From NCBI RefSeq assembly GCF_014643455.1, contig NZ_BMJM01000001.1, positions 1 through 64,000 of the forward strand: a DNA stretch of 64,000 nt. The letters run 5' to 3'. Both the position numbers and the translations under genes were made by a program. Positions 37,301 to 46,027 of this stretch are shown here, one piece after another. The stretch is from Sandarakinorhabdus glacialis. GTDB lineage: Bacteria > Pseudomonadota > Alphaproteobacteria > Sphingomonadales > Sphingomonadaceae. Each line of letters starts with the position of its first letter. Positions within the stretch are counted from its first letter, which is position 1. A model generated the notes under the pieces. The model was not told the origin of the DNA and searched no databases. It worked only from the letters and a program-made list of their open reading frames with translations.

Positions 37301-37328
37301 GCCGCCGGCTCTACGCCGGCGGCTTTTT
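37301..37328 (+). terminator. intrinsic terminator of the PEP-CTERM gene
   Basis: The stem GCCGCCGGC pairs with GCCGGCGGC around the loop TCTAC and is followed by TTTTT. It is a classical Rho-independent terminator, 20 bases after the gene. The stop codon of the convergent sulfatase gene (37311-37313) lies in the hairpin loop. Confidence 0.92.
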
Positions 37329-39074
37329 CGTGCCGCCTCCCGGCGACTGCGCCCGCCGCCGCCGCCAAGCCACCACGCCCCCGATCACCAGCCCCAACCC
37401 GCCAGCCGCCCACATCAGCACCGGCTGCAACCGCGGCCACAACAGGTCATCGATCGCATTCGCCCTGATCTGCGCCGGCGCGCTATATTCCCCCGGCATC
37501 GCCAGCACGCCCTCGCGCTTGGCCCACCTCGCATACTCCGCCTGCATCGCCGCGAAAGCCGCCGGCATCGCCCCCGCCAGGTCGCGCGTCTCGCCCGGAT
37601 CGCGGACGATATCGTACAGCGCCCAGTTTCCGTTCCCATAAGGCGGCAGGTTCCGCACCAGCTTCAAATCGCCCCTGAACAGCACCGCATTGCCCGAAAG
37701 CTCATACCCCAGGCTCTCCGCCGCGCCTCTCACCCCCGCCGCGCCCGCCAACATCGGCATAAGGTCATGCCCTGCCAACGCCCCCACCAACGGCACCCCC
37801 GTCGCCGCCAGTAGCGTCGGCACCACATCGACCACATGCGCAAACCCGCCCGCGACAATCCCCTTCGCCACCGCCGGATTCCCCGGCCACGCGACAATCA
37901 TCGGCACCCTCAGCCCACCCTCGCTGGCGCTGAACTTGTACCCCCGCAGCGGCGAAGATACCGCACTGGCGAACCCCGCGCCGATGGCGGTCAACGATCC
38001 CGGCCGCCCCTGTTCCTGCGGCCGCGTGTCGTACAGATATTGCGCGTTCAACCGCGTAAAGGCCTGCGCCATCGGGTCGATCGCCTCGCCGCCATTGTCC
38101 GACAGGAACACGAATATCGTGTCCTCATACTGCCCACTCGCCTTCAGATGCGCCACCAGCCGGCCGATCTCGCGGTCCATCGCCGTCGCCATCGCGGCAT
38201 AGGCCTCCATCGCCCGCGCTCGCTGCGCCCGCTGCTCCGGCTTCAGCCCATCCCAATCCGGCGTCGATCCCATCCGCACCATCGCCGTTCCCGCCGGCAT
38301 CACTCCGCGCGCAATCGCCCCCGCCCGCCGCTCGTGCCGCAACCGCGTCCACCCGCCCGCATACCGCCCGCGATACGCCGCGATATCGCTATCCGCCGCC
38401 TGCACCGGGATATGGTTCGCCAGGAAATTCACCGACGCCAGGAACGGCCGCCCCCGGTCGCCGCCGTCCAGATATTCGATCATCCTGTCGACGATCAACC
38501 GCGACGAATAGAACTCCTTAGGCAGCACCGCCGGCTTGCCGTCCTCGGTCCAGTCGGCCTTGTCGTACAGCAACAGATTGGGCTTGTTCGCAAAATTGTC
38601 CGCTCCCGACTGCGACAGCGCCAATGCCCGGTCATACCCACGCCCCGTCGGCAAATTTGCCGGCACATGCCCCAAATGCCATTTGCCGGTGAAATACGTC
38701 CGGTATCCCGCCGGCCGCAGCCGCTCGGCGATCGTCGTCACCCGGTCGCTCATCTCGGTCTCGTACCCCGGCCGGCCGCGATGCTCCGGCGGGATCGTCT
38801 CGGGCATGTTGCCCAGCCCTGCCCGGTGGCTGGGCGCCCCCGTCTGCAGCATCGCCCGCGTCGGCGCACAGGATCCCGCCACATGAAAGTTGGAAAACCG
38901 CACCCCAGCACCCGCCAGCGCATCGATATTCGGTGTCGCCATCTCCCCGCCAAAGGCCCCGACATCGGAAAATCCCCAGTCGTCGGCAACCAGCACGACG
39001 ATGTTCGGCCGCGCCGAAGCCGCGCTCCCCAGCAGCAGCGCCATCACAGCCAGCGAGCCCCGCACTTTCCTCAT
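37311..39074 (-). CDS. arylsulfatase-type sulfatase with C-terminal membrane anchor
   Basis: A 587-residue sulfatase of the formylglycine class. The metal motif VADDWGFSDVGAFGGE is near residue 25, and the modification motif CAPTR (CxPxR form) carries the Cys converted to formylglycine. KWHLGH and LSDNGGEAIDP follow. The signal peptide is at residues 1-21. Near the C-terminus PVLMWAAGGLGLVIGGVVAW and a run of Arg form a membrane anchor with a basic tail. It would hydrolyse sulfate esters in the periplasm. ATG at 39074 precedes the signal peptide. Confidence 0.88.
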   Translation of the reverse strand: MRKVRGSLAVMALLLGSAASARPNIVVLVADDWGFSDVGAFGGEMATPNIDALAGAGVRFSNFHVAGSCAPTRAMLQTGAPSHRAGLGNMPETIPPEHRGRPGYETEMSDRVTTIAERLRPAGYRTYFTGKWHLGHVPANLPTGRGYDRALALSQSGADNFANKPNLLLYDKADWTEDGKPAVLPKEFYSSRLIVDRMIEYLDGGDRGRPFLASVNFLANHIPVQAADSDIAAYRGRYAGGWTRLRHERRAGAIARGVMPAGTAMVRMGSTPDWDGLKPEQRAQRARAMEAYAAMATAMDREIGRLVAHLKASGQYEDTIFVFLSDNGGEAIDPMAQAFTRLNAQYLYDTRPQEQGRPGSLTAIGAGFASAVSSPLRGYKFSASEGGLRVPMIVAWPGNPAVAKGIVAGGFAHVVDVVPTLLAATGVPLVGALAGHDLMPMLAGAAGVRGAAESLGYELSGNAVLFRGDLKLVRNLPPYGNGNWALYDIVRDPGETRDLAGAMPAAFAAMQAEYARWAKREGVLAMPGEYSAPAQIRANAIDDLLWPRLQPVLMWAAGGLGLVIGGVVAWRRRRAQSPGGGTKKPPA

Positions 39075-39193
39075 CCGGCCATCATAGCCTGTCAAATATG
39101 GCACAATCAATGTCGAAACATTGCAGCCATCGCCAAACCGGATTATGCTGCGCACAATCGGGCACGAGAATCATCCTCGGGGGGACTATTGCC

Positions 39194-39580
39194 ATGAAGA
39201 CCATCCTGCGCGTCGCTATCGGCCTCGTCGCCCTGTTCATGCTCGCCGTCGGCCTCGGCTTCCTGTTCGCCCCGGCCCAGCTCGCCGCCGGCTTCTTCCT
39301 GTCCCCGACCACCCCGCAAGGCCTCGCCACGCTGCGCGCCGACTTCCCCGGCTTCTTCATCGGCGTCGCGGTGTTCGCACTGATCGGCGCCTGGACCGGA
39401 CAATCCCGCCCCTTGCTGGTCCCCATCTTCATGGTCGCCATCGCCTTTTTCGGCCGCATCGTCAGCATCCTCGTCGACGGCGTGCTCCCCACCACCGCCC
39501 AGCCGATGATCGTCGAGGCAGTCATGCTGATCGTCCTCCTCCTCGGCTGGCGCAACTTCGATCGCGGCACCGCCAGATGA
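39194..39580 (+). CDS. DUF4345-type small membrane protein
   Basis: A 128-residue protein with four membrane segments (for example VAIGLVALFMLAVGLGFLFAP and IGVAVFALIGAW), like the DUF4345 family of unknown function. Its ATG is six bases after GGGGACTATTGCC, a weak ribosome binding site. It lies 10 bases upstream of the second sulfatase gene and could be co-transcribed with it. Confidence 0.7.
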   Translation: MKTILRVAIGLVALFMLAVGLGFLFAPAQLAAGFFLSPTTPQGLATLRADFPGFFIGVAVFALIGAWTGQSRPLLVPIFMVAIAFFGRIVSILVDGVLPTTAQPMIVEAVMLIVLLLGWRNFDRGTAR

Positions 39581-39590
39581 GGCCCGCCCA

Positions 39591-41273
39591 ATGAAGCGCT
39601 GGCCCGGGATCCTGCTCGGCGCCACCGCTGCCGTGGCCGCCGGCCTTTACCTCTCCAGCGACACTATAAAGCTCCACGCCGCCGGCTGGCTCGGCGGCCC
39701 GACCGCCCCCAACCACCCGGTCGCCTGGGCCAAGGGCCCCGCCATCCCGCCTGCCGGCCAACGCCCACCCAACATCATCCTGATCCTCGCCGACGACCTC
39801 GGCATCAACGATATCAGCCTGACCGGTACCGGGGCAGGGGGCGTCCCCACCCCCAACATCGATGCCATCGGCCATCAGGGTGTCACCCTCGCCAACGGCT
39901 ATGCCACCAACGCCACCTGCGCCCCCTCGCGCGCCGCTTTGATGACCGGGCGCTATGCCACCCGCTTCGGCTATGAATTCACGCCCACCGACACCCGCCT
40001 GCCGTCATGGTTGCCCGCCGGCGTCTTCCGCCCCGATGTCATGTTCGCCCGCAACATCGCCGCCTTCCCGTCCGACTGGGACCGCAAGCCGATCTTCGAC
40101 GAAGCCGCCGCCGCCCGCGCCGCCGCCCCCGGCGCCAAGGGCATGCCCGCCGCCGAAATCACCATCGCCGAGCAAGTGAAAACTCGCGGCTACCACAATA
40201 TCCACCTCGGCAAATGGCACCTCGGCGAGGCACCGGGCATGCGTCCCGAACACCAGGGCTTCGACGAAAGCCTCGGCTTCATCGTCGGCGCGCAGATGTC
40301 CCTTCCCGAACACGACCCCACCGCCGTCAACGCAAAGCAGGCCTTCGACCCGATCGACAAGTTCCTTTGGGCCAACCTGCCGTTCGGCGTGCAGTTCAAC
40401 GGCGGCCCCCGCTTCGCCCCAGACCGCTATATGACCGATTACCTCACCGACGCCGCGGTCACCGACATCCGCAACAACCGCAACCGGCCGTTCTTCCTCT
40501 ATCTCGCCTATAACGCCGCCCACACCCCGCTCCAGGCGCTCAGGTCCGATTACGACGCCCTGCCGCAGATCAAGGACCACACCGCCCGCGTCCATGCCGC
40601 CATGATCCGCGCCATGGACCGCGGCGTCGGCAAGATCCTCGCCGAGCTGAAGGCACAGGGCCTCGACGACAACACCATCGTCATCTTCTCGTCGGACAAC
40701 GGCGGCGCCCATTACATCGGGCTGCCCGACCTCAACAAACCCTATCGCGGCTGGAAAGCGACCTTCTTCGAAGGCGGCACAAAAGTCCCCTTCATGATCC
40801 GCTGGCCCGGCCATATCGCGCCCGGCACCACCTACGCCCCGCCGGTCAGCCAGTTCGACATCTACGCCACTGCCAGCGCTGCCGCCGGCGCTGCGCTGCC
40901 CAAGGACCGTACCATCGACGGCGTCGACATCATGCCCTTCCTGTCCGGCACCGCCCGCGGCATTCCCCACCAGCAACTGTTCTGGCGCAGCGGCGCCTAT
41001 CGCACCGTCCGCGACGGCAACTGGAAGCTCCAGTCGCTCGACTTGCCGCGCCGCAACCTGCTCTACGATCTCGCCGCCGATCCCACTGAGCGACACGACC
41101 TCGCCGCCGCCAACCCGGCCAGGGTCAAGGACTTGCTTGCCGCCCTCGCTGCCCATGATGCAAGTCAGGCAAAGTCGGCCTGGGACTCACTCGTCCGCGC
41201 CCCGATCGCGATAGACCGTCCGCTAGGCACGCGCCCGGTGCCCGGCGAAGCCTATGCCTATTGGTCCAACTAG
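39591..41273 (+). CDS. arylsulfatase-type sulfatase
   Basis: This 560-residue sulfatase has an N-terminal membrane/signal segment (WPGILLGATAAVAAGLYL), the metal motif ILADDLGINDISLTG, the formylglycine motif CAPSR in TNATCAPSRAALMTGRYATR, KWHLGE, and SSDNGGAHYIGLPDLNKP. It probably acts in the periplasm on sulfated substrates. A maturase (formylglycine-generating enzyme) is not in the window. It differs clearly from the other sulfatase: no C-terminal anchor, and CAPSR instead of CAPTR. A TetR gene follows. Confidence 0.88.
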   Translation: MKRWPGILLGATAAVAAGLYLSSDTIKLHAAGWLGGPTAPNHPVAWAKGPAIPPAGQRPPNIILILADDLGINDISLTGTGAGGVPTPNIDAIGHQGVTLANGYATNATCAPSRAALMTGRYATRFGYEFTPTDTRLPSWLPAGVFRPDVMFARNIAAFPSDWDRKPIFDEAAAARAAAPGAKGMPAAEITIAEQVKTRGYHNIHLGKWHLGEAPGMRPEHQGFDESLGFIVGAQMSLPEHDPTAVNAKQAFDPIDKFLWANLPFGVQFNGGPRFAPDRYMTDYLTDAAVTDIRNNRNRPFFLYLAYNAAHTPLQALRSDYDALPQIKDHTARVHAAMIRAMDRGVGKILAELKAQGLDDNTIVIFSSDNGGAHYIGLPDLNKPYRGWKATFFEGGTKVPFMIRWPGHIAPGTTYAPPVSQFDIYATASAAAGAALPKDRTIDGVDIMPFLSGTARGIPHQQLFWRSGAYRTVRDGNWKLQSLDLPRRNLLYDLAADPTERHDLAAANPARVKDLLAALAAHDASQAKSAWDSLVRAPIAIDRPLGTRPVPGEAYAYWSN

Positions 41274-41288
41274 TCTAACTCGCTGGCA

Positions 41289-41912
41289 ATGGGGATGACA
41301 TCGCAGCAGCGCACCGAACCTTCGACCGACGGGCGCCGCCGGCGGTCCGAGGTCAGCCGTGACCGGATCGTCGCGGCGATGCTCGCCCTTGTCGAGGAAG
41401 GCGCCATCTCGCCCAGCGCGGAGGACGTCGCCGTCCGCGCCCGCGTCGGCCTGCGCAGCGTGTTCCGCCACTTCAGCGACATGGACAACCTTTATGCCGA
41501 AATGACGCTGCGGCTGGCGCAAGGCTATGAAACGGCACTGGCTCCCTTCGAATCGAGCGACTGGCGCGGCCGGCTTGTCGAAGCCACCGAGCGGCGCACC
41601 GCAATCTTCGAAAGATTGCTGCCCTTCAAGCGCGCCGCCGACGCTCATCGTCACGAATCGCCCGCCATCCAGTCGCACCATGAAGGCATCACGCTGATGC
41701 TCCGCACCCGCCTCCTTGCGCTGATGCCGCCGCACCTCGAAAACAACACCATCGTCTTCGAAAGTCTCGACCTGCTGCTCAGCATCGACACCTGGGCCCG
41801 GCTGCGCTTCGAACAGGCGCTCACCCCCGAAATCGCGCGCGACGTCATCACCGCCCAGATCGGCCTGCTGATCAAGGAACAGGCTCCTCTTTGTCCCGCA
41901 CAGCCGAATTGA
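41289..41912 (+). CDS. TetR-family transcriptional regulator
   Basis: This 207-residue regulator has an N-terminal helix-turn-helix (RDRIVAAMLALVEEGAISPS then VAVRARVGLRSVFRHFSDMD). The C-terminal part is all-helical and Leu/Arg-rich, as in ligand-binding TetR domains. It starts 16 bases after the second sulfatase gene on the same strand. Auto-repression or control of the sulfatase cluster is possible; I see no clear palindromic operator nearby. Confidence 0.85.
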   Translation: MGMTSQQRTEPSTDGRRRRSEVSRDRIVAAMLALVEEGAISPSAEDVAVRARVGLRSVFRHFSDMDNLYAEMTLRLAQGYETALAPFESSDWRGRLVEATERRTAIFERLLPFKRAADAHRHESPAIQSHHEGITLMLRTRLLALMPPHLENNTIVFESLDLLLSIDTWARLRFEQALTPEIARDVITAQIGLLIKEQAPLCPAQPN

Positions 41913-42149
41913 TCGAAAATGACACGGCGGCCATCTTCCGTGCAACTCTCGGCCTGTCCGACGTGGCAATTTAGCAACACATTGTTACAACTTGTAGGCT
42001 AATGCTGCATTGCAGCTATACACGCCAGCCGATCTCGCCTTACGGTCCGTGCAACTGATCGGACTCGTTCCCCACCGGCCGCAAGGCCTCGAGAGGCACA
42101 GCCACCAGGTGGGAGAGGGACATTAACCCCATACAGAGGGAGATGTTCC
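41913..42149. other. 237-bp promoter region of the TorF-type porin gene
   Basis: No gene is visible in this gap. It is less GC-rich than the coding DNA around it in its first 80 bases, which is typical of a promoter. GAGGGAGATG lies just before the porin ATG as ribosome binding site. Confidence 0.5.
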
Positions 42150-42986
42150 ATGCGTCATACACTCGCCAGCGCCATCCTGTCCGCGTCGATCGCCGCGCTC
42201 GCCATCGCTGCGCCTGCCGCCGCGCAGGACGTCGAAGCCACGCCCGATTTCAAGGCATCGGGCTCGGTCGCGCTCGTCACCGACTATCGTTTCCGCGGCG
42301 TCTCGCAGTCCGACAAGGGCTTCGCCATCCAGGGCGGCCTCACCGGTTCCCATAAAAGCGGCGCCTATGCCGGTTTCTGGGCCTCCAACCTCGCCGGCTG
42401 GGGCACCTTTGGCGGGCCCAACCTCGAACTCGACCTGTTCGGCGGCATCAAGTTCCCGGTCGGTGCCGGCGCCCTCGACATCGGCCTGACCTGGTACATG
42501 TATCCAGGCGGCGCCCAGATCACCGATTTCGCCGAGCCTTACATCAAGCTCAGCGGCACAGCTGGCCCGGTCTCGCTGCTCGCCGGTGTCGCCTATGCCC
42601 CCAGCCAGGAAGCGCTCGGCAACTGGTACAACACCCCCGAAAGCGTCGTCGGCGACAAGGAAGACAATCTCTACATCTGGGGCGATGCAGCCGCCGGCAT
42701 TCCCGGCACGCCGCTGACCATCAAGGGCCACATCGGCTATTCGGACGGCAACCCCGGCCTGGGCCCCAACGGCACCAGCGTCGCGCCGACCGGCTCGTAC
42801 TGGGATTGGCTGGTCGGCCTCGACTATGTTCTCGGCCCGGTCACCTTCGGCGTCGCCTATGTCGATACCGACATCAGCACCTCGAGCGTCGAATATCTGC
42901 GCCTGCAGCCGAACTTCTCGTCGACCAAGGACGGCTCGACGATCGCCGGCAGCAAGGTGCTGTTCTCGATCTCCGCCGCCTTCTGA
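42150..42986 (+). CDS. TorF-family putative porin
   Basis: A 278-residue outer-membrane protein of the TIGR02001/TorF type. A signal peptide (cleaved at AAAQD) is followed by SVALVTDYRFRGVSQSDKGF, the hallmark of the family, and a beta-barrel ending with IAGSKVLFSISAAF and the C-terminal Phe. Ca. 12 strands can be expected. The function is probably passive uptake; substrate unknown. A strong terminator follows. Confidence 0.88.
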   Translation: MRHTLASAILSASIAALAIAAPAAAQDVEATPDFKASGSVALVTDYRFRGVSQSDKGFAIQGGLTGSHKSGAYAGFWASNLAGWGTFGGPNLELDLFGGIKFPVGAGALDIGLTWYMYPGGAQITDFAEPYIKLSGTAGPVSLLAGVAYAPSQEALGNWYNTPESVVGDKEDNLYIWGDAAAGIPGTPLTIKGHIGYSDGNPGLGPNGTSVAPTGSYWDWLVGLDYVLGPVTFGVAYVDTDISTSSVEYLRLQPNFSSTKDGSTIAGSKVLFSISAAF

Positions 42987-43010
42987 TCGGGCGACGTCCA
43001 GAGATCACAG

Positions 43011-43039
43011 AAGGGCCGCGGTGCATCCGCGGCCCTTTT
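43011..43039 (+). terminator. intrinsic terminator of the TorF-type porin gene
   Basis: AAGGGCCGCGG pairs with CCGCGGCCCTT around TGCAT and ends in a T-tract (CCCTTTTC). It is 25 bases after the porin stop codon. Confidence 0.9.
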
Positions 43040-43125
43040 CGCGTCCCGCTTCGCCTGCCATTGCCCTCGCCCTGCCGCATCCCTAAGGTCCGCCGCTTCC
43101 TGCGCTCAAGGGGGGAGCTTCAGTC

Positions 43126-43608
43126 TTGATCCAGCCGCTCGTCGGCATCATCATGGGATCGTCGTCCGATTGGGCGACGATGAGCCATGCCGCCGAAACC
43201 CTCGCCGCGCTCGGCATCCCGCACGAAACGCGGGTCGTCAGCGCCCACCGCACCCCGCAACGTCTTTACGAATATGCACAATTGGCCGCGGGCAGGGGCC
43301 TCAAGGTCATCATCGCCGGCGCCGGCGGCGCGGCGCATTTGCCCGGCATGGCCGCCGCGATGACCCACCTGCCGGTGCTCGGCGTCCCCGTCGAATCAAA
43401 GGCGCTCAGCGGCATGGACAGCCTGTTGTCCATCGTCCAGATGCCCGGCGGCGTGCCCGTAGGCACCCTCGCCATCGGCAAGCCCGGCGCCATCAACGCC
43501 GCGCTCCTCGCCGCCGCCATCCTCGCCTTGTCGGACCCCGAACTCTCCTCGCACCTGCAGGCATGGCGCGCCGCCCAAAGCGACAGCGTCGCGGAAACGC
43601 CCGAATGA
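43126..43608 (+). CDS. purE: N5-carboxyaminoimidazole ribonucleotide mutase
   Basis: PurE moves the carboxyl group of N5-CAIR to make CAIR in purine synthesis. The motifs [21 protein letters not shown] and [13 protein letters not shown] are all present and the length, 160 residues, is normal. The start is a TTG with GGGGGGAG ten bases upstream; the next candidate ATG would remove the first strand. It overlaps purK by four bases. Confidence 0.94.
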   Translation: MIQPLVGIIMGSSSDWATMSHAAETLAALGIPHETRVVSAHRTPQRLYEYAQLAAGRGLKVIIAGAGGAAHLPGMAAAMTHLPVLGVPVESKALSGMDSLLSIVQMPGGVPVGTLAIGKPGAINAALLAAAILALSDPELSSHLQAWRAAQSDSVAETPE

Positions 43609-44663
43609 TCGCTCCCGGCGCAACCATCGGCATCCTCGGCGGCGGTCAACTCGGCCGCATGCTGGCGCTCGCCGCCGCCAACATGGGCTACCGCGTCCAC
43701 ATCTACGCCCCCGAACATGAACTCCCCGCCGGCGACGTCTCGGCCGAGGTCACCCGTGCCGGCTACGACAACACCGCCGCGCTCGATGCCTTCGCCGCCG
43801 CCGTCGACGTCGTCACCTTCGAATTCGAAAACATCGACACCACCGCCATCCGCCACCTCGCCGGCCAGGTCCCCGTCCACCCCGGCGCCGACAGCCTCGA
43901 AATCGCCCAGGACCGCCTCGCCGAAAAACGCTTCGTCGAAGGCCTAGGCGGCCGTCCTGCCGCCTACCACGCCGTCGATTCGCGCGCCGACCTCGATGCC
44001 GCCATCGCCGATCTCGGCTGCCCCGCCATCCTGAAAACCCGCCGCATGGGCTATGACGGCAAGGGCCAGGCGCGCATCCACAGCCCCGCCGACGCTGCCG
44101 CGGCATGGGACACCATCGGCCAGCGCCCCGCCATCCTCGAAGCCTTCGAGACCTTCAGCCACGAATTCTCGGTCATCCTCGCCCGCAGCGAAGCCGGCGA
44201 GATCGTCTCATGGCCCGTCGCCCACAATATCCATGACAACGGCATCCTCGCCTCCAGCCACGTCCCCGCCCCCGCCGCCATCGCAGGCCACATCGCCGCG
44301 GCCACCGCGCTCTCCCACACCGTAATCGAGGCCCTCGGCCATGTCGGCGTCCTCACCCTCGAATTCTTCGCCACCCCGACCGGCCCGATATTCAACGAGA
44401 TGGCCCCCCGCGTCCACAACAGCGGCCACTGGTCCATCGAGGGCGCGCGCACCTCGCAGTTCGAAAACCACATCCGCGCCATCTGCGGGCTGCCGCTCGG
44501 CGACACCCGCCTCACCGCCGACACCGTCCTCATGAAAAATCTGCTCGGCGACCATGTCCACGACTGGCACGCCCTGCTCGCCGATCCCGGCGCCCACCTC
44601 CACCTCTACGGGAAGAGCGAGATCAAGCCCGGCCGCAAGATGGGACACGTCACCTGGCTATAA
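43605..44663 (+). CDS. purK: N5-carboxyaminoimidazole ribonucleotide synthase
   Basis: PurK makes N5-CAIR from AIR, ATP and bicarbonate. It is an ATP-grasp enzyme with [16 protein letters not shown] at the N-terminus, [27 protein letters not shown] and the ATP-grasp end [18 protein letters not shown]. The length is 352 residues. The last six bases overlap the convergent acetyltransferase gene. Confidence 0.95.
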   Translation: MIAPGATIGILGGGQLGRMLALAAANMGYRVHIYAPEHELPAGDVSAEVTRAGYDNTAALDAFAAAVDVVTFEFENIDTTAIRHLAGQVPVHPGADSLEIAQDRLAEKRFVEGLGGRPAAYHAVDSRADLDAAIADLGCPAILKTRRMGYDGKGQARIHSPADAAAAWDTIGQRPAILEAFETFSHEFSVILARSEAGEIVSWPVAHNIHDNGILASSHVPAPAAIAGHIAAATALSHTVIEALGHVGVLTLEFFATPTGPIFNEMAPRVHNSGHWSIEGARTSQFENHIRAICGLPLGDTRLTADTVLMKNLLGDHVHDWHALLADPGAHLHLYGKSEIKPGRKMGHVTWL

Positions 44664-45128
44664 CGTCTTGAACATCACCAGCGCATCCACATACCCCTTT
44701 TCCGGATGCAAAAACGCCCCCGGCAACCGCCCCACGACGTCAAAACCGACCGCTTCCCACAATCGCACCGCCCGCTCATTGACGCTCACCACGAAGTTGA
44801 ACTGCATCGCCCGATACCCCCGCGCCCGCGCCAGCTCCTCCGAGTGCGCAAACATCGCCCGTGCCGCCCCCGCCGCCGCACTCATATACCCGCAGTTGCA
44901 GACATGCCCGCCGCCCCCCGCCTGGTTGGCTCGCAGGAAGTACGTTCCCACCACGGTCCCATCCACTTCCGCGACAAACGTCTCCCGATCCGCCCCTAGC
45001 CAATATTCCAGCGCCGCCGCTTCGCCCATTTCCCGGTCGAGCGCATAGGTCTCCCCCGCCCGTACCACCGGCCGCATGATCGTCCATATGGCAGCATCAT
45101 CGACAGGCAGGGCAGGGCGGACCAACAT
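44658..45128 (-). CDS. GNAT-family N-acetyltransferase
   Basis: A 156-residue GNAT enzyme with a first strand MLVRPALPVDDAAIW, the central VVGTYFLRANQAGGGGHVCN and ARARGYRAMQFNFVVSVNERA as the acetyl-CoA-binding part (R-x-x-G-x-A type, here ARARGYRAM), and a last strand GFDVVGRLPGAF. The substrate cannot be predicted. ATG at 45128 fits the first strand; the extension to 45263 has no family features. Confidence 0.85.
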   Translation of the reverse strand: MLVRPALPVDDAAIWTIMRPVVRAGETYALDREMGEAAALEYWLGADRETFVAEVDGTVVGTYFLRANQAGGGGHVCNCGYMSAAAGAARAMFAHSEELARARGYRAMQFNFVVSVNERAVRLWEAVGFDVVGRLPGAFLHPEKGYVDALVMFKTL

Positions 45129-45166
45129 GCCTCCCCGCCTGCCTGCAACCTCCCCCGCACGCAACC

Positions 45167-45892
45167 CTAACCCAGCAACCCCCGCGCAAAGCCCTGCCAG
45201 GCCTCGGTCCGGCTCGCCAGCACCCGCAGCGGCTGCGTCACCACGAAAAATCCCCCCACCCACAACGTCACCGGATGCAACTGCCCGCGCGTCCTGAAAT
45301 CAAACACCGCCAGCGCCGCCACGAACACGTCGCTCAGGATCATGCCGCCCACCGGCAACGGCAACGGCAGCTCGGTCATCCGCCAGATCCGCGCCAGCGG
45401 CGTCGTCGCCAGCGCCACGGTCGCCAGCAGCATCAGCCGTTTATGATAGCCAGCCTGCTGCCGCATCACCACGCCCGCGGCACACAGCCCGCCGAACATC
45501 AGGATATTGGCCAGCGGAAACATCAGGAACACCGGCTGGTTGCGCAGCGGCCCACCCCCGCCGCGCCGCCCGCTCTCGATGGCAACGACGATCCCGAGCA
45601 CGACGATCGCCGTCGCCAGCACGGCGCCGATCATGCCGCTGGTCCGGTGCAGGTCAACCCGCCGCGCCGCTACCAGCGAAGTCTGCCCCATGAAAAAGAA
45701 CATCCACGCGGTGAACACGACACCGTGGAGATGCACGAGTGGCGTCAGCGCCGGCGCGGCAAACATCGGCGCCAAATAATAAGTCTGCGCAAACCCGGCG
45801 AAAGTAACCAGCAACAGCGCCCCCGCCGCGCCGGAAAAGAACAGCCGTTCGCGGCGAGGCTTCCACCGCGGCGCCAGGACAATGCTCACCAT
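45167..45892 (-). CDS. polytopic membrane protein of unknown function
   Basis: The 241-residue protein has about seven membrane segments. Recognisable stretches are SGAAGALLLVTFAGFAQTYY, LVHLHGVVFTAWMFFFMGQT and RVDLHRTSGMIGAVLA. A histidine near the second helix (LHGVVFTAW) and RVDLHRTSG are conserved in a widespread uncharacterised family with likely heme-type histidines, but no function is established. It reads alone between the acetyltransferase and the M16 peptidase genes. Confidence 0.65.
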   Translation of the reverse strand: MVSIVLAPRWKPRRERLFFSGAAGALLLVTFAGFAQTYYLAPMFAAPALTPLVHLHGVVFTAWMFFFMGQTSLVAARRVDLHRTSGMIGAVLATAIVVLGIVVAIESGRRGGGGPLRNQPVFLMFPLANILMFGGLCAAGVVMRQQAGYHKRLMLLATVALATTPLARIWRMTELPLPLPVGGMILSDVFVAALAVFDFRTRGQLHPVTLWVGGFFVVTQPLRVLASRTEAWQGFARGLLG

Positions 45893-46027
45893 GCGGCGAC
45901 CCCCCCGACATTTCGAATGTAACGCAACGCAACTACTACGACGCGGTAATGTACATTCGATTGGGGCCGCGGGATTGGACGAAAGCGACAGACCGTCCGT
46001 GCTCAGGCAGATCTACCCACAAAGAGT

